From the NCBI GenBank assembly GCA_902489925.1, contig CABUBX010000121.1, positions 1 to 6,401 of the forward strand: a DNA stretch of 6,401 bases, read 5' to 3'. This stretch comes from an uncultured Lachnospiraceae bacterium (GTDB lineage Bacteria > Bacillota > Clostridia > Lachnospirales > Lachnospiraceae). The notes beneath the pieces are model-generated. The model did no database searches and had not been told where the DNA came from. It saw only the letters and a program-made list of their open reading frames with translations. Below are positions 1 to 6,401 of this stretch, one piece after another (within the stretch, counting starts at the first letter, position 1; every line of letters starts with the position of its first letter). Position numbers and translations under genes: made by a program.

Positions 1-38
1 TGGGCAGATATAGCCTTTCCGTCAATCATCATTGTCAT
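1..38 (-). CDS. folD: FolD, bifunctional methylenetetrahydrofolate dehydrogenase / methenyltetrahydrofolate cyclohydrolase (N-terminal 12 codons only)
   Basis: Only the start of this gene is in the window; it runs off the left edge. The visible peptide is MTMMIDGKAISA. The IDGKAI(S/A)A pattern directly after the start is typical of the FolD N-terminus. FolD is cytoplasmic and converts 5,10-methylene-THF to 5,10-methenyl-THF (NAD(P)-dependent) and then to 10-formyl-THF, the product made by the Fhs enzyme encoded just upstream. The start is supported by an AGGAG at 47-51 placed 8 nt before the ATG. It lies 27 nt after the fhs stop codon with no hairpin between, so the two genes are probably co-transcribed. 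The call rests on 12 residues plus the fhs neighbour. A different folate enzyme, such as a cyclodeaminase, is possible but fits the peptide less well. Confidence 0.8.
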   Translation of the reverse strand, partial: MTMMIDGKAISA

Positions 39-65
39 ATTTACATCTCCTTGCCCTTAACTTTT

Positions 66-1736
66 TTAGAATAATCCGGTAATCTTACCGTTTTCATCAA
101 CATCAATGCCTTCGGCTGCCGGTACTTTAGGAAGACCCGGCATTGTCATAATCGAACCTGTAATGGCAACAACAAAGCCTGCCCCTGCAGATACATAAAC
201 CTCTCGGATATTAATCTTAAAGCCTTCCGGACGTCCGAGAAGCTTTGCATTATCTGAAAGAGAATACTGAGTTTTCGCCATACATACAGGTAAGTTTGAA
301 AATCCTAAATCTTCAATTTTCTTTAATGCCTTATCGGCTGCCGGTGTATAGTTCACGCCGTCAGCACCGTAAATTTCTTTTGCAATTGTTTCGATTTTAG
401 CCTTGAGCGGCAGTTCATCGGCATATAATGGGTGGTAGTGACTTTCCTTTGTCTCAAGTGTCTCCACAACCTTGCGGGCAAGCGCTTCACCGCCTTCACC
501 GCCCTTTTCCCATACCTTTGCCGGTGCAAAAGCACAGCCGCGGCTTTCGCAAAATTCTTTAACGTATTCAAGTTCTTCTTTTGAATCTGTAATAAATTCA
601 TTAAGCGTTACAACCACCGGTACATCGTACTTTTGGAGATTTTCAATATGCTTTTCAAGATTCACAATGCCTTCGGCAAGAGCTGAAAGATTTGGCTTTG
701 AAAGCTCAGCCTTTGGCACACCGCCGTTATACTTTAACGCTCGTATTGTCGCAACCAAAACAACTGCATCCGGTTTAAGTCCTGCCTTGCGGCACTTAAT
801 ATCCAAAAACTTCTCTGCACCAAGGTCTGCACCAAAACCTGCCTCAGTTACAACAATATCAGAAAGCTTTAAGGCAAGCTTTGTCGCCTGAACACTGTTA
901 CAGCCGTGAGCGATATTGGCAAAAGGACCGCCATGCACAAAGGCCGGTGTATGTTCAAGTGTCTGAATCATATTCGGCTTAATCGCATCCTTTAAAAGCG
1001 CTGCCATTGAACCGACAGCCTTTAAATCAGCCGCCGTTACCGGCGCACCGTCATAATTGTAAGCAACAATAATCTTGCCAAGCTTATCTTTTAAATCATC
1101 CATATCGTTGGCAAGACAAAGAATGGCCATAATCTCCGATGCGACAGAAATCACAAAATGGTCTTCTCTCACAACGCCGTCCATCTTTGAGCCGAGACCG
1201 ATGACAATATTTCTCAAAGCTCTGTCATTCATATCCTCGCATCGTTTCCATACAACCTGATTCGGGTCAATTCTTAAAGCATTCCCTTGATGCATATGGT
1301 TGTCAAGCATCGCGGCAAGAAGATTATTGGCGGAAGTAATTGCATGAAAATCGCCTGTAAAATGAAGGTTTAAATCCTCCATAGGCACAACCTGTGCATA
1401 ACCGCCGCCGGCTGCACCGCCTTTAATACCAAAGCAAGGTCCTAAGGATGGCTCTCTCAATGCAATTGAAGCTTTCTTGCCGATACGGCAAAGCGCCTGA
1501 CCAAGACCGACACTGATGGTTGTTTTTCCCTCGCCTGCAGGTGTAGGGTTAATGGCTGTCACTAAAACAAGCTTTCCGTCAGGATTATCCTTGACCTTAT
1601 CCCACAGCTCTTTGGATAACTTTGTTTTGTACTTTCCATACATTTCAAGGTCGTCTGCTTCAATTCCAAGCTGTGCTGCAACCTCCTGAATCGGCAGCAT
1701 TTTGGCCTCCTGAGCAATTTCAATATCTGTTTTCAT
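66..1736 (-). CDS. fhs: Formate--tetrahydrofolate ligase (10-formyltetrahydrofolate synthetase)
   Basis: This cytoplasmic enzyme joins formate to tetrahydrofolate using ATP, giving 10-formyl-THF, ADP and phosphate. It supplies one-carbon units for purines and, in acetogens, starts the methyl branch of the Wood-Ljungdahl pathway. The 556-residue product matches the usual family length of about 555-560, so the gene looks complete. The N-terminus MKTDIEIAQEAKMLPI is typical of the family. The ATP-binding P-loop PTPAGEGKTT is at residues 64-73. The Gly-rich signature GIKGGAAGGGYAQVVPMED spans 103-121 and continues into LNLHFTGDFHAI (122-133). The C-terminal MPGLPKVPAAEGID motif starts near residue 532. 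The start codon is set by an AGGAGG at 1745-1750, 8 nt upstream. It follows ftsK by 74 nt and precedes folD by 27 nt, giving a one-carbon operon. No frameshift or missing motif is seen. Confidence 0.98.
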   Translation of the reverse strand: MKTDIEIAQEAKMLPIQEVAAQLGIEADDLEMYGKYKTKLSKELWDKVKDNPDGKLVLVTAINPTPAGEGKTTISVGLGQALCRIGKKASIALREPSLGPCFGIKGGAAGGGYAQVVPMEDLNLHFTGDFHAITSANNLLAAMLDNHMHQGNALRIDPNQVVWKRCEDMNDRALRNIVIGLGSKMDGVVREDHFVISVASEIMAILCLANDMDDLKDKLGKIIVAYNYDGAPVTAADLKAVGSMAALLKDAIKPNMIQTLEHTPAFVHGGPFANIAHGCNSVQATKLALKLSDIVVTEAGFGADLGAEKFLDIKCRKAGLKPDAVVLVATIRALKYNGGVPKAELSKPNLSALAEGIVNLEKHIENLQKYDVPVVVTLNEFITDSKEELEYVKEFCESRGCAFAPAKVWEKGGEGGEALARKVVETLETKESHYHPLYADELPLKAKIETIAKEIYGADGVNYTPAADKALKKIEDLGFSNLPVCMAKTQYSLSDNAKLLGRPEGFKINIREVYVSAGAGFVVAITGSIMTMPGLPKVPAAEGIDVDENGKITGLF

Positions 1737-1774
1737 GAAAATATCCTCCTTAAATATATTTGGTTTAATATATT
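1737..1774 (-). promoter_or_regulatory. fhs leader: ribosome binding site and AT-rich repeat pair
   Basis: Read on the minus strand, this leader has a perfect AGGAGG (1745-1750) 8 nt before the fhs ATG. Upstream lie two identical 8-bp self-complementary words, AATATATT, at 1753-1760 and 1767-1774, separated by 6 nt. The distal word contains TATATT (1767-1772), which could serve as a -10 box, but I see no convincing -35 box at the right distance. The repeat pair could be an operator, part of a promoter, or chance in an AT-rich spacer. The ribosome binding site is certain; the rest is tentative. Confidence 0.45.
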
Positions 1775-1776
1775 GG

Positions 1777-1801
1777 GAAATTCACCCTGCGGGCGATTTT
1801 C
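1777..1801 (-). repeat. Compact imperfect palindrome after ftsK, possible weak terminator
   Basis: Arms at 1777-1787 and 1791-1801 fold on the minus-strand RNA into an 11-position stem with a 3-nt GCA loop: nine Watson-Crick pairs, one G-U wobble and one A-A mismatch. It starts 9 nt after the ftsK stop codon (1811-1813), which is the right place for an ftsK terminator. However, the 3' side continues as TTTCCCAATA rather than a run of T, so it is not a classic intrinsic terminator in the direction of transcription. On the plus strand the wobble becomes an A-C mismatch, although that side does have a T-rich tail (TTTTCTT). It may slow or attenuate transcription, protect the RNA end, or be a dispersed short palindrome. 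Confidence 0.4.
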
Positions 1802-1810
1802 TTATGTACA

Positions 1811-4627
1811 TCACATATATTCATCAATATACTGTTCAAACTGTTCAGCACTCATAAGCACCTTTCTTGGCTTTGTCCCTTCCTCAGGTCCTACGACACC
1901 GGCTTCACAAAGCTGGTCCATAATACGCGCCGCGCGGTTAAAACCTATTTTATAAACACGCTGCAGCATACCAATCGATGCCTTGTCCTTCTCAATAATA
2001 TATCTTCCGGCTTCTTCAAAATAAACATCCCTTTCGGCAGCTGCACTGCCCGCCGCTTCGGAGGCTTTTGCCGAACTTATCTTATCCGCAACTTCTGCAC
2101 TATAATCTGCCGTCTGTCCCTGTTCGTTTAAAAAGTCTACGACTGCATTCACTTCACTGTCTGAAATAAAAGCACCCTGTACGCGGACAGGCTTTTGCAT
2201 TCCCGAAGGATAAAAGAGCATATCACCCTTGCCCATCAGCTTCTCAGCGCCGTTCATATCAATAATTGTTCTGGAATCCACACCGGAGGACACAGAAAAA
2301 GCGATTCTTGAAGGAATATTTGCCTTAATAAGTCCTGTAATGACATTGACAGAAGGTCTTTGCGTCGCAATCACAAGATGAATACCCGCCGCCCTCGCAA
2401 GCTGTGCCAGACGACAGATGGCATCCTCCACCTCGCCCGGTGCAACCATCATCAAATCCGCAAGCTCGTCAACAATAATCACAATCTGCGGAAGCTTTTT
2501 ATAAGTCTCGCTTTCAAGATTTTCTGCCGCAAGCTTTTCAATCTTTTCATTGTATCCTTTAATATCTCTTACATTAAGCTCTGCAAACTTCTGATAACGG
2601 TCAGTCATCTCCATAACTGCCCAGTTCAGGGCACCGGCTGCCTTCTTAGGGTCTGTAACAACAGGAATTAAAAGATGCGGAATGCCGTTATAAACACTTA
2701 ACTCTACAACCTTCGGGTCAACCATAATCAGTCTTACATCTTCCGGCTTTGCTTTGTATATAATACTCATAATTAATGTATTAATACAAACGGACTTACC
2801 CGAGCCTGTGGCACCGGCAATAAGAAGGTGCGGCATCTTTGCGATATCTGTCACAATCACCTGTCCGCCGATATCCCGGCCGACAGCAAAGGAGACATTG
2901 GATTTGCTCTTTTTAAATTCTGTACTCTCGACAAGGTCTCTAAAGCACACCATCGCATTTTCTTTATTCGGCACTTCGATGCCGACCGCTGATTTTCCCG
3001 GAATCGGCGCTTCAATACGGATATCCGCCACTGCCAGATTCAGTTTAATATCATCTGACAAAGCCACAATACGGCTCACCTTAACCCCCTGCTCAGGCGT
3101 AAGCTCATACCGTGTCACAGACGGACCGCAGCTGACATTTGTCACCCTGACTTTAACCCCAAAGCTGTCTAATGTCTGCTGCAGTTTCATTGCCGTCGCT
3201 TTTAAATGATTTTCCGAAACGGGCTGACGTCCTCTGTCACCACGTTTCAATAAATCCATCGGCGGAAAAACATATTCTTTAACCGGAGGTGCAATCTCAC
3301 CTTCAGTTACCGCTATCGGCGCATTATCCGATGCCTTCAAAGGATTCTCCGTATGATTATTCGAATCAGTCCCTGTATTTTTAACATCTGCACGGATGCC
3401 TACGGCTTCTGCCGCTTCCTCCGGCGTCATATTTGTATGCTCATGTTCGGGAAGTATTTCCCCCATCACCACATTATCTGCCGAAACGTTTTCCTTCTGA
3501 TTTTCCTCTGCCGTCTTAACGGCCTCCGGTTCAAATTCTCTGATTTGGTTCGTGTCAACCTCCTCAAATTCTATAGGTTCCATGCGGGTAACGGTTATTT
3601 CCCCGCTACCGCCTTCCGGCTCGTCAATATCAACATCTGCCAGTTTGAAATCCTCCGGCAGGGTGCTCATCTCAAAATCAATTGTCTCATCTGTATCAGC
3701 GGCAGCCAAAGGCTCTTTTGCCGTCTCTGTCTGCTGTTTGCCGCTCTCCTTCTCACGCTCAATGATAAAATGCTGCGCCTTATGTTTTTTTGATTCTGAC
3801 GGTTTTGAAAAGCTTTCTGACACTTCCTCATCAATGTCTGCGTAGTCATCCTCCTCCGCCTCAATTTCCATAAGCAGTCGCTGCTTTTCCTCGCGCTCTG
3901 CCTTTCTTTTCGCAAGCATTATCTTGATTTTTCCGAGAAGTACTGTAAAAACAGCCTTCTGCGCTATAAGAATGATGCTGAGTAAAAGACCTGCAATAAC
4001 AATCACAAAGGCACCAACACGGCCAAGCAGGGATGAAAGAAAATAGCTGATGACGCCGCCGATAATACCGCCGCCCTTCTTATATATGGCACAGTTATTA
4101 TAGTAATCCATCATCTTCACTGTCGTATCTGCCGGATTAATAAGCAGCTGGAGTAATGACATCACAGACAAACAGAAAAGTAAAAATGCCAATATTTTCT
4201 TTCCCAAAATACGGTTATGCCTGTTGGACATAATAAAGGCCGTACCAAAAAAGACAATGTACGGTATAATATAAGCAATCCAGCCAAAAACACCAAACAT
4301 AAAATGGGAGATGCCTTCCCCGGCAATCCCGCCAAAGTCCAATGTGCTGATAAGCATAATAATTGAAACAACAAGTGCTACCAAAAGCTTTATCTCGTCA
4401 TACATACCGCTTTTTTGCTTAATCAGCTGCTTTTTTTCATATTCGGACATTCTTCCCGTTTTGCGGTTTGAGGCAGCGGTTGTCTTTTTTCTTGAGGCGG
4501 CGGCCGTTTTCCCTCTTGTTCCCGATGTTTTGCGTGCCGAAGTACTCTTTGTCGTTTTTGTACCGGCTGTCTTAGACGCAGGCTTCTTCTTTGTAGTTGT
4601 TGTTTTTTTATTCTGACTTGAAGCCAT
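1811..4627 (-). CDS. ftsK: DNA translocase FtsK/SpoIIIE
   Basis: This membrane-anchored hexameric ATPase pumps double-stranded DNA through the closing septum during division and, in spore formers, into the forespore. The 938-residue protein has a Lys/Thr/Ser/Arg-rich tail (1-72), then four predicted membrane helices near 78-98, 108-131, 143-163 and 200-222. A charged and then acidic linker covers about 235-450. The motor follows: the alpha part near 465-590, Walker A GATGSGKS at 605-612, Walker B IVIIVDE at 715-721 and the ATQRPSVNVITG motif at 754-765. The winged-helix gamma domain, which reads oriented DNA sequences, is at about 866-935 and includes IGFNRAARIMDQL (893-905). AGGAGG at 4635-4640, 7 nt before the ATG, fixes the start. 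The family is certain. Whether it acts in division, sporulation or both cannot be told, so spoIIIE would be an equally valid name. Confidence 0.97.
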   Translation of the reverse strand: MASSQNKKTTTTKKKPASKTAGTKTTKSTSARKTSGTRGKTAAASRKKTTAASNRKTGRMSEYEKKQLIKQKSGMYDEIKLLVALVVSIIMLISTLDFGGIAGEGISHFMFGVFGWIAYIIPYIVFFGTAFIMSNRHNRILGKKILAFLLFCLSVMSLLQLLINPADTTVKMMDYYNNCAIYKKGGGIIGGVISYFLSSLLGRVGAFVIVIAGLLLSIILIAQKAVFTVLLGKIKIMLAKRKAEREEKQRLLMEIEAEEDDYADIDEEVSESFSKPSESKKHKAQHFIIEREKESGKQQTETAKEPLAAADTDETIDFEMSTLPEDFKLADVDIDEPEGGSGEITVTRMEPIEFEEVDTNQIREFEPEAVKTAEENQKENVSADNVVMGEILPEHEHTNMTPEEAAEAVGIRADVKNTGTDSNNHTENPLKASDNAPIAVTEGEIAPPVKEYVFPPMDLLKRGDRGRQPVSENHLKATAMKLQQTLDSFGVKVRVTNVSCGPSVTRYELTPEQGVKVSRIVALSDDIKLNLAVADIRIEAPIPGKSAVGIEVPNKENAMVCFRDLVESTEFKKSKSNVSFAVGRDIGGQVIVTDIAKMPHLLIAGATGSGKSVCINTLIMSIIYKAKPEDVRLIMVDPKVVELSVYNGIPHLLIPVVTDPKKAAGALNWAVMEMTDRYQKFAELNVRDIKGYNEKIEKLAAENLESETYKKLPQIVIIVDELADLMMVAPGEVEDAICRLAQLARAAGIHLVIATQRPSVNVITGLIKANIPSRIAFSVSSGVDSRTIIDMNGAEKLMGKGDMLFYPSGMQKPVRVQGAFISDSEVNAVVDFLNEQGQTADYSAEVADKISSAKASEAAGSAAAERDVYFEEAGRYIIEKDKASIGMLQRVYKIGFNRAARIMDQLCEAGVVGPEEGTKPRKVLMSAEQFEQYIDEYM

Positions 4628-4669
4628 CTAAATTCCTCCTGTTAATTCTCTTATCTTATCTACAAAAGA

Positions 4670-4715
4670 ATTGCGAAACATTATCATCCCGCCGGACATA
4701 TTAATATTTCGCAAT
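4670..4715 (-). terminator. Long hairpin after uppP, probable intrinsic terminator
   Basis: Arms at 4670-4683 and 4702-4715 form a 14-bp stem with a single G-U wobble, around an 18-nt spacer that can pair further through TCC/GGG. It begins 11 nt after the uppP stop codon (4727-4729), and its 3' arm is followed on the minus strand by TCTTTTGT. Position, stem length and T-rich tail fit an intrinsic terminator. The stem is AT-rich apart from one GCG core, and the T-run is interrupted, so readthrough into ftsK is possible. A protein-binding dyad upstream of ftsK is an alternative. Confidence 0.55.
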
Positions 4716-4726
4716 CCAATCAATTA

Positions 4727-5608
4727 TCATTTATTAAAAAAGAAATAGGCGATAATCGAAATAATACCGATTACTGCACAGTAATAAGCAAAATACTGAT
4801 ATCTGCTCTTTTTAACGATATTAATCATCACTTTAATGCATACATAACCTACAACTGCAGCAACTATTGTCCCTACAATATAGCTTGCAATCAATCCGCC
4901 GCTGACAGGTGTTCCGATAATGCCGCCGATTTCAAGAAGATTTGCACCGACAATGGCCGGCACCGAAGCTAAAAATGAATATTTTACAGCAAAACTCTTA
5001 TCCACACCTAAAAACAGGCATGCTGCGATTGTAGAGCCTGAGCGTGAAATTCCCGGAAGTGTCGCAACACCCTGGGCAACACCGATGATTGCTGCATCTT
5101 TGTATGTTGTTGCCTTCGCTTTCTTTTTGCCGCCCGGATGTCCGTCAACAAGCAAAAGTACAATGGCTGTGACAACAAGGCAGATGCCCGGAATGACAAG
5201 AATAGAGCTTGCCGCATTAATCACGCCTTTAAACGCAAAACCGATGATTGCTGTCGGTATACTTGTCACAATGATAAGAAGTGCAAATTTTCTATATGCA
5301 TTATTGATAAGACGGCGGCGGCTGAAATCTTCATGTCTGATTTTGCTCATCAGCCACTGCCACGCGTAAACACAGGCATCCACAATCAGGCTAAAACCAT
5401 GAATCACAAGATTCTTCACATCTTTCCAAAAAACAACACAGACTGCCGCAAGTGTTCCTAAATGCAAGAGCACCTCAAACAAAACTCCTGTATTTGTCTC
5501 AATTCCAAAAATATGCTGAAATATTGTCAAATGTCCTGAGCTGCTGACCGGAAGAAATTCCGTCAAGCCCTGAATAATCCCCATAAAAATTGCATATAAA
5601 AAATTCAT
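4727..5608 (-). CDS. uppP: Undecaprenyl-diphosphatase (BacA family)
   Basis: This polytopic membrane enzyme removes a phosphate from undecaprenyl diphosphate, regenerating the lipid carrier for peptidoglycan and other wall polymers. Extra copies are known to raise bacitracin tolerance. The 293-residue protein is slightly longer than many homologues. Motif one, the (E/Q)xxxE pattern with QGLTEFLPVSSSGH, covers Q13-H26. Motif two, PGISRSGST, is at 185-193 with the family's key Arg at 189. Hydrophobic helices lie near 42-60, 108-126, 133-154, 206-224, 236-260 and 272-290, with a basic loop (88-106) and another at 156-170. The first Met is chosen because an in-frame TGA lies 4-6 nt upstream. Its AGGAGG is unusually far away and may be brought near by a hairpin. 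It sits between tepA and ftsK with its own likely promoter. Confidence 0.97.
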   Translation of the reverse strand: MNFLYAIFMGIIQGLTEFLPVSSSGHLTIFQHIFGIETNTGVLFEVLLHLGTLAAVCVVFWKDVKNLVIHGFSLIVDACVYAWQWLMSKIRHEDFSRRRLINNAYRKFALLIIVTSIPTAIIGFAFKGVINAASSILVIPGICLVVTAIVLLLVDGHPGGKKKAKATTYKDAAIIGVAQGVATLPGISRSGSTIAACLFLGVDKSFAVKYSFLASVPAIVGANLLEIGGIIGTPVSGGLIASYIVGTIVAAVVGYVCIKVMINIVKKSRYQYFAYYCAVIGIISIIAYFFFNK

Positions 5609-5639
5609 CCTTCATAAATGCCGTACTGGCTTTCCTCCT
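5609..5639 (-). promoter_or_regulatory. uppP ribosome binding site with an overlong, foldable spacer
   Basis: A perfect AGGAGG (5634-5639) lies 25 nt from the uppP ATG, against the usual 5-9 nt. The spacer contains AAAGCC-AGTAC-GGCATTT (5616-5633), which can fold as GCC/GGC plus AAA/TTT with one bulged A. Folding those 18 nt leaves an effective distance of 7 nt. An out-of-frame ATG (5613-5615) lies just past the fold, and a weak AAGG directly abuts the true start codon. The layout is plain in the sequence; the folding is inference. Confidence 0.5.
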
Positions 5640-5658
5640 ATGTGTATTACATGAACTT

Positions 5659-5687
5659 ATATTACACTATTTTTCCATCTTTGTCAA
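5659..5687 (-). promoter_or_regulatory. Sigma-A type promoter for uppP
   Basis: On the minus strand a perfect -35 box TTGACA (5682-5687) is followed after exactly 17 nt by TAATAT (5659-5664), which matches four of six consensus -10 positions. Transcription would start near 5652, giving a leader of roughly 44 nt before the uppP ATG. The -35 box starts 18 nt beyond the last base of the tepA stop codon, with no terminator between. uppP could therefore be read both from this promoter and by readthrough from tepA. Confidence 0.65.
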
Positions 5688-5705
5688 AATCAGATTCATA
5701 ATTAT

Positions 5706-6401
5706 TTACATCCGGGCATGAAAATTTGTGTCCTGCCGTGCTTTGCTCGCCAAAATCATCTCATTGAGCTTTCCAAGCGCATCTTTAATACCGCCCACAG
5801 CGTTAATCAGCCCTTCATCAACCGCTTCCTTCCCATCGAGCACCGTCCCGACATCCTTAGCCAGTTTGCTTGTATCCAGCATCAGCGCCTTTAAGCGTTC
5901 TTTTTTAACGGCTGAATTAGACACAATAAAGTTTAAAATTCTTTCCTGAATCCTTTCAAAATATTCATATGTCTGGGCAACCCCAATCATCATGCCATTC
6001 ATTCGAACCGGATGCACAATCATCGTTCCGCTAGGCACAATAAAGGAATAATCCGACGAAACGGCTAAAGGCACGCCGATTGAATGACTGCCGCCAAGCA
6101 CAAGAGATACTGTCGGTTTGCTCAGAGATGCTATCATCTCCGCAATCGCAAGCCCCGCTTCCACATCTCCGCCGACCGTATTTAAAATAACGAGCAGTCC
6201 GTCAATATCGCTGCTGTCCTCCACAGCGGCAAGCATCGGCAATACATGCTCATACTTCGTTGTTTTTGTCCGCTCTGACGCCGCTTCATGCCCTTCAATT
6301 TCACCGATAATACTCAACAAATATATTTTATGTCTGTCCTGATTTTTTTCAAGCAGCATCTGTCCGCTTTCCTTCACCTGCGCCTCATTCTGCTGTTTTT
6401 C
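5706..6401 (-). CDS. tepA: TepA, ClpP-family translocation-enhancing protein (N-terminus outside window)
   Basis: This is a ClpP/crotonase-fold serine protease of the TepA (YmfB) type, linked in Bacillus subtilis to protein export and encoded close to spoIIIE. The open frame reaches the right edge without a stop, so the true start lies beyond 6401. The GTG at 6375-6377 has no good ribosome binding site and is probably internal. Counting from that GTG, TKTTKYEHVLPML (37-49) and LNTVGGDVEAGLAIAEM (65-81) are typical of TepA. The ClpP-like catalytic set appears intact: Ser99 in GGSHSIG, His122 in MIVHPVR, and probably Asp168 in MLDTS, followed by EAVDEGLINAVGG (184-196). No membrane helix or signal peptide is seen in the visible part. 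The stop lies 97 nt before uppP. A role in membrane-associated proteolysis is family-based inference. Confidence 0.9.
   Translation of the reverse strand, partial: EKQQNEAQVKESGQMLLEKNQDRHKIYLLSIIGEIEGHEAASERTKTTKYEHVLPMLAAVEDSSDIDGLLVILNTVGGDVEAGLAIAEMIASLSKPTVSLVLGGSHSIGVPLAVSSDYSFIVPSGTMIVHPVRMNGMMIGVAQTYEYFERIQERILNFIVSNSAVKKERLKALMLDTSKLAKDVGTVLDGKEAVDEGLINAVGGIKDALGKLNEMILASKARQDTNFHARM

Noticed and set aside
472..891. Plus-strand open frame of 139 codons inside fhs
   Set aside because: It is fully antisense to the highly conserved fhs gene; its Ser-rich composition is what antisense reading of such a gene gives.
1777..1803. Plus-strand terminator with the T-rich tail TTTTCTT
   Set aside because: No plus-strand gene is present to be terminated, and on that strand the stem carries an A-C mismatch as well as a T-T mismatch, making it weaker than the minus-strand form.
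2754..3209. Plus-strand open frame of 151 codons inside ftsK
   Set aside because: It is antisense to the conserved ftsK motor region, shows no recognisable family, and has no ribosome binding site of note. The conserved minus-strand protein explains the sequence.
4920..5369. Plus-strand open frame of 149 codons inside uppP
   Set aside because: It is the antisense shadow of a hydrophobic membrane protein gene, with no recognisable domain; the minus strand carries both UppP motifs.
6375..6377. GTG as the start codon of tepA
   Set aside because: The frame stays open to the window edge with plausible coding residues upstream (EKQQNEAQ), and there is no suitable ribosome binding site, so the gene is better described as cut by the edge.
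1..6401. CRISPR array, tRNA or rRNA gene, insertion sequence, or horizontally acquired island
   Set aside because: No regularly spaced repeats, cloverleaf-like or rRNA sequence, transposase or terminal inverted repeats were seen, and the window is filled by intact housekeeping genes on one strand.

Overview
The window is a compact stretch of bacterial chromosome with all five genes on the minus strand. In transcription order, which runs right to left, they are: a ClpP-like TepA protein (cut by the right edge), undecaprenyl-diphosphatase UppP, the DNA translocase FtsK/SpoIIIE, formate--tetrahydrofolate ligase Fhs, and the first 12 codons of a probable FolD (cut by the left edge). Moderate-to-low GC, strong AGGAGG ribosome binding sites, a consensus TTGACA -35 box, a four-helix FtsK/SpoIIIE with a Lys/Thr-rich tail, and a TepA gene near ftsK all suggest a Firmicute. 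I would guess an anaerobic Clostridia member, perhaps Lachnospiraceae. That placement is inference from gene content and protein style, not from a search.

Layout. Positions 6401-5706 hold tepA, with no true start visible. Positions 5705-5609 hold a good sigma-A-type promoter and an unusual leader in which AGGAGG lies 25 nt from the uppP start codon. uppP runs 5608-4727. Positions 4726-4628 contain a 14-bp inverted repeat, probably the uppP terminator, and the ftsK ribosome binding site. ftsK runs 4627-1811. Positions 1810-1737 contain a small palindrome, an AT-rich repeat pair and the fhs ribosome binding site. fhs runs 1736-66. After a 27-nt gap without a terminator, folD begins at position 38. 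No gap exceeds 100 nt, so there is no long non-coding stretch.

Function. The right half concerns the cell envelope and chromosome: membrane-associated proteolysis or translocation (TepA), recycling of the undecaprenyl lipid carrier for peptidoglycan (UppP), and chromosome pumping through the division or sporulation septum (FtsK/SpoIIIE). The left half is a one-carbon folate operon: Fhs makes 10-formyl-THF from formate, and FolD interconverts 10-formyl-, methenyl- and methylene-THF. This feeds purine and serine/glycine metabolism or, in acetogens, the methyl branch of the Wood-Ljungdahl pathway.

The genes are well-known housekeeping families with intact motifs. I found no new defence, mobile or biosynthetic system. 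The points worth a second look are small non-coding structures in the three larger intergenic gaps.
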